A stretch of DNA of 64,000 nucleotides from Montifringilla adamsi (lineage: Eukaryota; Chordata; Aves; Passeriformes; Passeridae), in NCBI GenBank assembly GCA_017590115.1, contig JAGGNK010008781.1:65471-129470 (forward strand), written 5' to 3'. A program made the translations under genes and the position numbers. This document shows positions 11,988 through 23,567 of this stretch, piece by piece. How positions within the stretch are numbered: position 1 is the stretch's first letter; the number at the start of each line of letters is the position of its first letter. The notes under the pieces are model-generated. The model was not told the DNA's origin. It saw nothing but the letters and a program-made list of their open reading frames with translations, and searched no databases.

Positions 11988-14900
11988 GAGAGAACACAAG
12001 TTGAACAGAATTAATGAATTGTGCCAGCTGCAAAACTTCTGGCAGATGGAGTAGAAAAATAGCAGCCCGGGATGCTGGGAATGATCTCTACTTCTTTTGA
12101 AGGAGATGTTTCTAAAATGAATATATTTAGGTGACAAAAAAACTCTTGTGCAAAGATGATCTTGCTTTTTCTTCCATCTTTCTTTGAAATAATTATTTCA
12201 AACACAACAGCTCTTCAGAAGATCAAGAGGTAGGCTTATAAAAATATCCCAGCATGGACCGATTGTTGCTGAAGATTACTAAGGCTCAGCTTTCACTTTT
12301 TTTTTAATTATTAAATAGGCACTACTTACAGCCATGAAAACTCCATGTTCAAGATCTGAGATGTCATTTTTAGCTATGCCTTCATCTTCTTGGTTCACAT
12401 CAACCACCATCATCTGTTAAGCCAATAGTTATCCTCCCTGCCTATCTCCGAGATGTCCTGAATGAACCCGTCAGTCAAGGAAGCCTTCAGCACTCGTGAT
12501 GTTGGGAAGAAGAAAAGGCACAGACAGATCAGAAGGAATCAGGTGGGAAAAGTTTCTTCATCCATCATCTGATAAGCTTGTTTTGTTAATCAAAGTATAA
12601 ACTTATCTATGTGAAGGCATTTAAGATGCAGAGCCAAAGAAAACTGCTGTGCCATATTATGTGCATTTACTGTTCAGATTCCAAAAGCCAAGCACTTAAT
12701 CTATTTAAAAGTAAGTCCAAAGGCAATTTTAGTGGTAGGAGACAGCTGAAAATTGGGTAAGCGAAGCTCTAGAAAAGGTTAGAGAAGTCTTACACAGAGT
12801 CTCTGGCACTGGGAAACCTCAGTCCACATCTGCACTACCAGAAGTGCACTTGTTGTCAAACGCTGTGCATACAGAACGTTGTGGTCACACAACAGGGGTG
12901 CAGACACCTCGGTGGAGGATTGTACCTGCATTCCACTGCAGTCTACAGTTTTTAACCTCATTGCACAGTAAAACAAATATATTACCTCAGAAGCTGAGAG
13001 TAGCAATCTGCAACCATACATTACACCCCAGCATCACACTACCATCTCTCGTGGTCTCAGTTTAAGCTTTTCTTTCTTGCCACCTCTGAGCTATGCTCAA
13101 AGGTTTCAGAAAAAACACACTGCCCTTAAGCCCTTGGTTCTGCACCACTGAACAAAGCAAAGAAGTGAAACTACCTTGATTTTTCTTACACAGAACCAAA
13201 GTGCACCATACATCACATAAGGACACAGCTGGAGAACTGAGATCTGAACACGCTCCCGCCCAGAGCCAGCCCAGTGTTCTGGCTAGGCCATGGTTCTGCT
13301 TTACTTCTAGAGTTCCAAAATCTTCAGCTTCATTTTTCCCTCTTTCAGTTGCCCTGCTTGTCATATTAATATGCTGTTATAAGGAATAACACTTCAACCT
13401 CCTGGTCAGGAAACGTGCAGAGTATAGTGACAGATGACAAGCACATTTTGCAAACAGTTGCTAACTATCAAAGCCTTTTGATAATACTTATCCAAATAAA
13501 CTAACAGGTAGAAAGCTCAGTGCAATTAGCAGAAGTGTCCAAAGCTTGATGCTGTGCACTTGGACAGAGTTTAATTAGTGACACAGCAACATTTTTGTAC
13601 AGATCCTGACAATTAAAACCAGCAGCTAATAACATTTACAATGCTAGGCTAAACTGTGCCCAGATAAAAATTGTAATGAATATAAATTAAAACTTAAGCC
13701 ATAACACAGATTTCTAAAGGCACTTGCAAAACTCTCTGACCAGCAGCATTTGAGGACAGCAGAGCTGTGTGCTGACAGAGTTCAGGTTATATTTTTGTTC
13801 TGGGAGGATTGCCTTGTTATTTTTCTTTTTGCTTTAACTCAAAAAGGTGAAATACTTCTAAATTTTGTAGCGGCCAACACAGGAGAAGCAGCACACCAAT
13901 AAAGAACCCTTCTTTGTGCCTTTACTTGCAACTTCTGCACTCCTGTTTTTGCCTGCAGCCTCGTAAGAATCCTTCCAGCCAGGAGCAGCACAGCCACAAG
14001 GACACACTAACTTAATGTCCTCCTTCATCCACAGAGGATGCAGGCTGAAGGACACAGAACTGAACTCCTCTCCCTGCAAGCCAAGGCAGTGACAGCCTGC
14101 AGGAAGAGGGGGAAGCACTCACAGGATTATCCAGTCCTCGACAGCAGCAACTCCCTCGAGCCTGCAAGTGGGAAACTGTGTCCCCCTCCAGTCCAGCTTT
14201 TGTTATGAACATGGGTCAATAAAGATAAGAGTAAATTCTGAAATTTGGAGCTCCTCTTTCTCACCAAGTTTTGTTACAAAAACTCCAAGCAATGTAATTT
14301 AAAATATTACACAGAAAAGGCAAATCCCTCCACTTTTTCTGCAGCAGCAGAGAGCTTTTGCCTTCCCTTTGGTGAGGCTAAGCATTTCTGCAGAACATCT
14401 TCCAGTGCTACTCCAAGGCAATGAGATTATTATTTTCACTGATAGCACCAGCTTCTCTCCCTGTTTCCCACTCCATGCATCATGTCATGAACTTCACATG
14501 TAAAAATAAAAAATAACATTTTACAGCAAGGAATTAGCCTGTTATGGTTTCTGTTGATAGGGAGACTCAAAAGGGCAGACTGGCACCATGCTACAAATTA
14601 GCTGCTTAATATATTAATTTTCTCCCTCTTGAGTTTTGATGGGCACTTCTAGACACTGCAGAGGCTTATCCTTCAGACAGCCCAATCAAAAAGAAAGATT
14701 CAGTGAATCAGTGTTTCAATACAGCACTGTTTAGAGCATTTTTCATTGTTATTTCAGGACATCAATGGTTGATAAATAAAACCCAATCAATTTGATTTGC
14801 TGGTCATGGGGGTCACTTTCTCTCCATTTGCAGGCTGCTGACTTTTTTGAGAGAAAAATTTTTGTATCACAATATGTTTAATTTTCTTCATAAAACCAGC

Positions 14901-17900
14901 GTTCCAGGTAGCTGTGGTTAGAGTCACACTTGAACCAAGCCTACGCACTTTAAGATTTAACCCACAGCTGTCCCTCCTCTCTTAAAAGAATCAAAGTCTC
15001 CTGAATATTTCAGTTGTCAGCACTGCTTTCTGAAAGCACTCCTGAAGTTATTTGTCCCATAGATCAGTAAGAGCTCAATGCCAGTATGAAGAGGAGATGT
15101 GCCAGAGCAGTGCAGCAAACAGAGGCAAGATCTTGTACAATTTATCTTTACAGTGGGACGGCACCACATCCTCTCCTCCCCAGCCCTGGGCAGGCAGTGG
15201 ATAGCCTCATCCCCAACAGGCACTACTTCACCTTTATTTTCATACTGCTTTGACTGGTAAATGAGAAATACTTCCCTGTTTTCCTGCCACCGTCTGAAGC
15301 CATGCCTAATAAACCCACATATGGAACTCAAATTACAGCTGCCTTCCAGCAAGCAGCCACCTCTACACAACATCATTTGATAAGTCAAGTGATCATCCAG
15401 AATGCTTTCCAGAGAGTTCAGCTATGCACTGAACACTGAAATACCCCTCGAAGGAGGTGGAGAAAAGGAAGTGTGATTCACATGTCATTATTATTTATTG
15501 GCAGATCACTCACAGTCCTAGGCACTGTGGTATAGGCAGCAGGATTTGGAAGGCTTTTTTGAAAGACCCTCTTCTGCAAAGATCAGGCACTTTCAAGGAG
15601 GTTCTGCACAACTTCCCCACTATTAATTTCTGTCGAGGCACTAGACAGTGTATGGAGAGATTTGTACAACAGACTGAACAAGATTTTGGCTGAACTCAAA
15701 CTATGTGATATGAAAAGAAAAGTAACTATGTAAGTAATGGAAGCTGTTTCTTAAGGTAACAGGTCATTTATAGAAGACTGTTGAGAAGATGCTTTTGTGC
15801 CGCTGACAATGCCCAAATGAAATCAGAGACTCTTCAGTGACTTTACAGAAACTGCAGATAGAACCTACTTTGTGAAGTATTTATTAAGGTGTAAAACTCA
15901 TTACTAGCAAAGGGCTAAAAGCTGTAAAACTTTGGTCCTGAAAGTTCTAGTGTTCAGATGATGAAAGACCTTGAAAACTGTATTTTGAAAGAGCTGCCAG
16001 GTTCAGAGTTAGGACTGAGCTTTGAGGTACTCATTAGAAACACAGAAATCCAGGATAGGGTACTACTTTAAATGGAACAAGCTGGACCAGTCATGAGTGA
16101 GTCAGCAGCCAAGCAGAATGCACACACCACAAGTAAAAAAGTACTTAAAGGCTTCTGGGGACTTGCTGCTTTCATCCATCAGAGCTCCACTCACAAACAG
16201 AACAACAAATCAGAGACTATGGAGATCAGCGTGTTAAAGGACCAAGAAAGTATTTTCCTGGGCATCAAATCAATTGGTGGCTGCCCAAACTTGTTGCTTT
16301 TTCCAGACTTGGCAAGATGTTTTTGAGGATCTTCAGCAAGGTGAAATGGGAAGGGACAACTTCAAAGCATGAAAAACAGCAGCCAAGTGCATTATCTTGA
16401 GGCACAGCTACAGAACACTGGCAAACAGGATCTGTGCAGGCAGGCCACTTACAGAAGGAAATTTTCTACAACGTAAATCTTATTTACGGATAAATAGTAA
16501 TATTTACTGTATGCACATTCTTAAAGCATAAAGGCAAAGAATATTCTTTCTTTATAAAATAGTTAATATCTAGTGTTTGCTTGTGGCTTGAATAAGACCA
16601 CCACATTAGTGCTCTTTTGCACTGTCATAGGGGAATACTGAGGTTAGCAAGATAGAAAGCCTAAATTTCAGGGACATTTCAGCACACTGGACACAGTTAA
16701 GAGAGCAAGTTGAAATTGTGCAGCTGGGGAATCTAAGTATTGCCCTGTCTCCTGGTAAGCAGGCAGTCCAGAGAGCATGGGTCTCTCACTCATGCACACC
16801 CTCAATAGCTGTTTCTATGTCTGTCTCTCTGCGAGATGGCACCACTTACCCATAGCAAGGCTAAGCTGCTTCTTGCTTCAAATGGAGGCACAGACAATTA
16901 AACCAACCCCCTGCCTACTAAATGGCATTCAAATTATTTGCCCTTGCCAAAAAAGGATCTACCTAACTCAGATGTTACAGAAAGCATATTCCTAGCTTTC
17001 CTAAATCAGCAGCTGTGCCTTAAGCTGGGAGGACTGTCAGAAAGAGGAAGCAAGTGCAATGACTCTGAAGGCCAGTAGTTCCATAATTTCTGTAAAGAAA
17101 GTCTGATTGCATTCTGCCTGTTATCCACAGCTCCATGTAAAGTAGTCATTATTCTGGGAAGAAAACACAGAATTCCTTCTGCCTCTGAAGATACAAGACT
17201 TCATTTGTTGGCAAAGTTGCACTGGCCTTAAAATCCAGCAAATTTTCACTGTCACAGTATGAGAACAACAGCTTTTCAGCACCCCTTACTGTGCCCAAGC
17301 TCAAAAAGCTATCACGGTATCATCAAAACCATTAGGTTGTCAGACTTGAGTGAACAACGTTTTGCCAGTGAGGAAACCTCCTGGCAAACTGGACAACCTC
17401 CATCAGATCTGCCAGTGTAGCTCACTCATTTTCACTGTATTGTCTTAAATCAACACATAATATCACTCTTTGTCCAATTTGTCTCCTTGTCTACAATGCT
17501 TTAAAACAGAAATAGCTTTAGGAAAGGATGAAAGATGTGTTTAATTTCTGCCAAGTGCGATATCATTAAAGTCATTAGCCAATATTGGCTCCAACAGGAG
17601 ATTATGAACAGTGGGAATTTAACGTGCTCCTTCTGTAGAATTAATAGATACACATCTCAGTGTTTCTGTGTGCATTAACAGCTTAAGGCTGTCAATTTAC
17701 ACCATTTCCTGGTTAAAAAAATCAGACAAGCTTACACCTATTTCAGAAGTACAAATAGAAGATGCAACTGAAGACAAATTTTTTACGTGAGGTACAAAGG
17801 TTTAAAGCATAAGAAATTTTTTTTTTTGCAATGGGATGTGTGAATTCAGGGAATGTTTTAATTGGATCATGAAGCTGCTAGTGTTCAGCTAAGATATTTC

Positions 17901-20211
17901 CCAGATTACACTGGATATTATTTTCAAATGTAACTTTTATGAAGGGGAACGAGTTCAATAAAAGCTACTTAAGTTTACTGGTTTTGACCAGACAATTTCC
18001 TTTCCATTTTATCTTAGAAAATGAATTAAAATTTCAGAAAGGAGGAGCCAAGGTTACAGATTTTTTTTTCCTTTCTTATTATAGCAAACCCTCTGACCCA
18101 TTTCTTGATCAGTTAGGGGTAGGTTTTTTTTCAAGCTTCAGCATTTTTGGAGGAGTAAAACTGTTATAACAAGCCAGAGCAATAATTTAACTGAAAGTGC
18201 CACAATCACCCCAGGTGCCATATCCTAATAAATGATGTTGCAGATACTCATCTCTGGATTGCATTTTCATGAGAAACCCCAAATCCTCCTACATTTTAAT
18301 AGAGGAAAAATAAGCATATATGGAACTTCTCTCTGGAGAAAGACATTCCTAGGATTATTTTACAGGAAACAGGAAAAGAAAAATCTGAGATCCCCAGATA
18401 ACACCAGTTTCCCCGCAGTGAGGCATCATTTCTGCCACTCAGCACATGTGCTGTCTGGGGAGATCAGCACCCGCCCTCCTCCAGCCTTGCATACTGGGAT
18501 TGCTTTTACCCAAGCAGGCAGCTCTATCTGTAACACTGTCAAGTATCAACAAGAACTCATCTTACTTCCTATGCAGAGATCATCAGTTTAACACTCGGTG
18601 TAAAGAGAAAAATGAGTTTGTCAGCACGCAACCATTGCATGTGAAGCCATTTTGTCCTTATCAGAGAAGAGTCCTAGCACGTCTACCGAGGAAAGCGTGG
18701 CAGCGAGCCAGAGACAGCAGCCTATCACCATCACTTTTAAAATGGTCTGGCAGCGCTTTTTATAATGTTTGTTGTCATGCTGCATGTTCAGGATTAATTG
18801 TTGCCAAGAGATTATCATCTTCATCCAAATTAAAGATATTAAGTTAATACTAGGGAAGTTTCAAATGCCCTGAAAGGTAAAAATGGATTTGTTATAAATG
18901 CTCACAACTTGCTTTAAGATTTCACAAAATGCAGTAGGGTGAATACTCCTCCTCTGTAATCCAGAGCAGGGAAAATTAAGGCAAAACGCAAAGACATGTA
19001 AACAACAGCAATACCACTCCAGCTGCTACCAGAAAGACCAAAAGCTCATCAGTGTGCAGGCAGATTTTAGTTTCCAACCAAATGCTCCAATAAAGCCTTT
19101 CCTTTCACAAGTAATACTTCACTGAACTACACTTCTGTGCTGAAAGGATCTGTCTGAAAGCAAAATAAGATATTCAGAACATATTTGCATTTAAATCACA
19201 AATGGAAAAACAAAGAAACTTTTAAGATCTGCATTTATAGAATTTCAAACAAATTTTCATATCATAGCCAAGTTATTTTCATCTTTTAAATTAACAATGT
19301 TAAATTAGTGCAATACTGTATTTTATGCTTTCAGATCATAATGGCAAAAGGAAAACAAGCAAAGAAGATGCTTTAGCAGTTTACTAACCTCAATCTACAG
19401 GTCTTTTATTTCTTTGTTTAATATAATCAGTTGCTGGCTAGGGGTGGAAGAAGAATAGGTAATAAATGCAATTTAATTAAGTAGAAATTTAATTAAATAG
19501 GATTTCCTAATAAAATGTCTTCACAAAAGATAATAGTCATTGCCTTAAATCCCAGAAAACATTTATTCTAAATGTCATTCATTTGTTGCCCCACTGAAAA
19601 ATGAAGAACAATTTTGATGTTTCTAATGCATTAAGCTTACAAGTGAGAACGTGTGTGCTCCAAAATAACTGGTGTCAAACAAAATGTTGTGATACAAAGA
19701 CTTAAAAGTGGCAATAGGTATGAAATCATGAATAATACCAAGAGACCATAGATACATCTCAGTGGCTGTCAGCTGCTTGACAGAGCCAAACTGCTGAAAG
19801 CCGAACCATCAACAAGTGGAAGCCAGGCCTCCTCACCTACAGAAAAACAAAAAGCATATCCTGAGATGGCCAAATGATTTTACTGTTTTACTACTCACAG
19901 GTTACCTACCAGACTGAATAGCCAGGAAGGAGGCTGTTGAACACATCTAATTAATTCAAATTAGAGCAACTTTAATAAAAATTGTTCTGAATTCACCGTT
20001 TGAACTATCAAGACTGGACCTGGGTGGGCAGATTAAGCAAAGCTGTGGAAGTGGCAGCCTGTACTGAGAAATCTGCTCAGAAGGAAACTGGTAGCAGGGA
20101 TTGGTGGACAGATGTACACAAGCACCTAACCCTCACCTATTTCACTGCCATTTAACAAAGAAAGGTGAAGAGCCTACGGCTACACACAACCTTTGCTGCA
20201 GTGATGCCTTC

Positions 20212-20266
20212 GTGCCATTAGTTTTGCAACATAAACTTTTGTGCCACTAGTTTTGTGACATAAACC
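20212..20266. repeat. Imperfect 29-bp tandem duplication
   Basis: GTGCCATTAGTTTTGCAAC and the following ATAAACTTT recur 29 bp later as GTGCCACTAGTTTTGTGAC and ATAAACC, with three differences over the compared length. Confidence 0.85.
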
Positions 20267-21011
20267 TATCACCCTTCCCTGATAATGTCTGTAACATCTA
20301 CAAATATGCCTGCAAATAACTTAAGCGATTCAAATAAATTTCAAGTAGTTTTGGTATCTTAGTTGAATGTGAATCTCCAGAGGAAAAAAAGCCCTGCTAC
20401 CTCTTGGACAGCTCCTACTGTCTGTCAGTGGCATTTCTTTGTTTTAAGAGGCTACTCTGCATCAATACAGAGAATAAAGCTCTGTTAGATAACCTGACAA
20501 TTTTTAAAAGTTTTTGGTTTTGTTTTTTTTTTTTAAATCTTCAAAACTACGATCCTTCTAAGAGAAAGAGAAAAGATAGGCTAGCACATTACAGACAAAA
20601 AGGCCCTTCCAAAATTGTTTGGAAATCCAATATTAACATTCAAAGTCCTAGTTCGTTACACTTATGCAGAGGAAATAACTCAAAGTGCCTACAGCTCAAG
20701 ACTTGCCTGACTTACTGCATTTCACTGAATTTAAAGCAAAGCAATTTCACAATATGTAGTTTCCACACAACTGAGAAACGTGGAAAACCAAAACTAGTTA
20801 CTGACAACTCAAGAGCTGCTACAGTGCTTTCTTCATGGCTACTCAGAGCCTGCTTTCCTCCAACCAAAGTGTTCCTGACTTTTTAACTCCCTGTTTCAGC
20901 ACTCTTGTGTATTTCTCACCAGAAAAAAGATTCTGGCAATATAGCCAGATGATCCAGGGCCTTTTTAGGCCTGTTGGTGCATGGAAACATGGCAAGGAAT
21001 TGAGTACATAC

Positions 21012-21106
21012 AGTTTTGTGGATGGGAGATGGACTGGGAGGCGTCATCTGATCCAGAATCAGACCCGAGGTCCCAGACACTTCGGGATTGTACTGCAAGT
21101 TCATAC
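21012..21106 (-). other. Isolated exon-like segment of unknown gene
   Basis: On the minus strand the acceptor TGTCTGTTTTCCAG leads into 95 nt that are open in two frames, followed by AACT|GTATGT. One frame reads YELAVQSRSVWDLGSDSGSD; another reads MNLQYNPEVSGTSGLILDQM. The segment carries several CpGs in otherwise CpG-poor DNA. I do not recognise either peptide. It could be an exon of an unannotated transcript, a conserved regulatory element or chance. Confidence 0.25.
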
Positions 21107-23159
21107 CTGGAAAACAGACATTTGAAAATTTCCCAATTTAAAGTTTTTAAGACACTTTCCTGATACTGGTCACACATTCTTCTGATACACCAGACACCTG
21201 AAATTGCACTCACTGTATCACAAGTTCCATGCTGTATTACAAGTAGTTACAATACAGCCAGTGCCAGTGAAGAGATAAAAAAAAAGAGCTGCATTGATTT
21301 CCAAATGTGAAATTATTCTGGTAAAGCAGTTCAAGCCCTTTTAAAAGCCCTTTATTTTTTAGAAAAAAAATAGCATAATGAAAACACTACTAGTTTTTAG
21401 AGAATACAGCTCCCCATGAGACTGCTAAGTGCAAACAAACCTCAGTAAAAAAATAAACTGTATAAAAATGCATTTATACTAAATTTTTCTGGAGCTAAAC
21501 ACTCCATCTCCTGACATATCACAAAAGGGATTAAGGAAAAGAAAAAACAGAAGACTAGAAGACTTGCTCATAGAAAGAGAAAATATTCTAAGAAATCATA
21601 AAAGCAACAACCTTCCCAAAGAGAATGAATCTGCAAAGCAGCAGCCAAACAAGCTGCCCAGTCTATTTTATCAAAGAGCTGGGATTTTTTCCTATTACTT
21701 GGTAAACAATTTGCATCCAAGCTGCCAACTGTTTAACCATGGTAGTTAAGTAACTTTTAACTCCATTTAGGGGAGAAAAATACACCTGCTGTAAATCCCA
21801 ACGCTGCACAACAACCTACAACTGCTGCCTTGAAATCTACTTTACGTCCTTTTTTATCTCTCTCTACTAGTACTGTTTCACCAGCTGGTGCAGAGGAAAT
21901 GGTGCCTCTCTGGTACTGGTTGAAAGTTATTTTCATCCTAGTCAAAACATTGCAAATAACTTGGAAATAATTAGGCAAGTGGTGGGTAACATCATTCTAC
22001 ATGACCATTCAGATGGCTCTGTTTCATCACAGGTTATGTGCATAATATTTCTTTACATCAGAGGCAGCATTTTATATTGTTTGTATGAGTGTGAATTCTG
22101 CTAATTATTAACCAAAAATTGAAAAGAAACCTGATCAATTATCATTTCCAATGGCTTAAATACTGTGCTTGCATTCCAAGGGAGCAAGTGTTATGCCAGG
22201 GATCATTTTGACCATCATGTTAGTGAAAGTTTGAGTTATATCAAGTTTCTCCTTCCCTTGCTTTGAAGAGAAAGATTTTTGCATTGGGGTTCTTTATCTG
22301 TGTCATTCTCTTAAAATAATTTACCAACTGGCCTATGAGGAAGTGTGAACTTTAATTTCTATAACCAATTTCCAACCTCCACCCACTCTTCATAAAATCT
22401 GAGAAAATCAGGAGAGTTAGTCACTAAACTCAGAATCTTTATGACTCTAGATCACAGACTTTTTCAGGGATCAGTAAAAGCCATGATCCCATTCTTTATG
22501 GAATTAGACAATTGCTAATAATGGCACCTTTTGAATATAACCAACTATTACAAAGTAGGCTTTGGTAAAAATCTACACATTTTTTGGTATTAATTTTAAG
22601 AGCACTTAAATTAAAACATGAAAATAGTCTCATGTGGAGAAAAGAATGCATAATAAACAAATGTGCAATTTTACTGAGGACACAAACTTTCTGAAAAAAG
22701 TTAGTAGGTCAATGTCACTAAAATACAAGTTAATAAATATCTTTTTCAATGGTATGTTCAATCAGAAAAACGCTGGATTTCTATACAGGATGCCTGATGA
22801 ATGTCCAGAAATACCCTCTTTTCTGTACCTAAGTAGAGAGAATAAGGTACACTAAGACAATGGGGCTACTGACCATTAGTTACTGACTTCAAAGGGCCAA
22901 CCCCTCACATGGAGGCTCCAAGATCTTTCTAACTCATGGACATAAAATCACATCCCTTATTCAAAAACTACTGTCTACTACTGACATCCAAGTATACAAG
23001 CATTCTTCTGAGATCATCCTGTGCATGAAGCATTTCTCAGCTTAAGGTGGTCAGCAGGCAAGACAGTTGTCAAATTTAAAAGCAGAAAATAATAAACAAC
23101 AAAAAAATTGTAACAAAACCCAACTGCAAACAATTAAGGACTCCACAAAAACTCTAGCT

Positions 23160-23501
23160 AATGAAAGATGTTTCCTTCTTTATTATTGTGTAATACTTTT
23201 CACAGAAACATAGTATTTACAAATATACACATACAGACTGCTGATCATAAAATGTTATTGAAGAATTAGTCAAAAAAATCAATTTACAAAACCCAAAAAC
23301 TTTTCAAAGATATTCTGGCTGAAAAAATTTAATGAAATTTCAAGGAGATGCTTCTGTACAGAAAGATAGGTTTTAGTTCTTGAGTTCTGGTAAATTAGGC
23401 GAGTTGTGAACCAAGTGAGCCAAGCTCAGCTGTACATTTGAGATGAGGCAGTTCTTTTCCAATTGTTCTTTTCTTTTTCTGATGGTCAGTTCCAACAGGT
23501 C
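23160..23501 (-). other. SFSWAP: SFSWAP 3' untranslated region
   Basis: About 340 nt between the TGA and the inferred cleavage site near 23,160. It is AU-rich, with a pyrimidine-poor A/G stretch just after the stop. The 3' end is inferred from the poly(A) signal and is accurate only to roughly 10 nt. Use of a more distal site cannot be excluded. Confidence 0.75.
23179..23184 (-). terminator. SFSWAP poly(A) signal AATAAA
   Basis: Canonical AATAAA on the minus strand, about 320 nt after the stop codon. A U/G-rich stretch lies 30-45 nt further on (about 23,137-23,151), as expected for a cleavage/polyadenylation site. Confidence 0.8.
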
Positions 23502-23567
23502 TCAGGAGGCACTGGTTTGGATGTTTTTGGAAGCTGCAAGCATTGCTCTCACTTTGGCCATAAGATC
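23502..23567 (-). CDS. SFSWAP: SFSWAP coding exon 18: C-terminus and stop (residues 943-963)
   Basis: 66 nt including the TGA. It encodes [20 protein letters not shown] plus a final S, nearly identical to the mammalian C-terminus. The acceptor is TCTACAG. Confidence 0.98.
   Translation of the reverse strand, partial: DLMAKVRAMLAASKNIQTSAS

Larger units (their letters stand above)
11988..23150. other. Intergenic DNA, AT-rich
   Basis: No gene recognised. Candidate conserved block at about 18,620-18,845; imperfect 29-bp tandem duplication at 20,212-20,266; isolated exon-like segment on the minus strand at 21,012-21,106. The 160-codon frame at 20,404-20,886 shows no domain and includes a T run. 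Confidence 0.5.

Noticed and set aside
20404..20886. 160-codon plus-strand open frame
   Set aside because: It runs through a T tract that would encode a phenylalanine run, opens without an ATG and matches nothing known.
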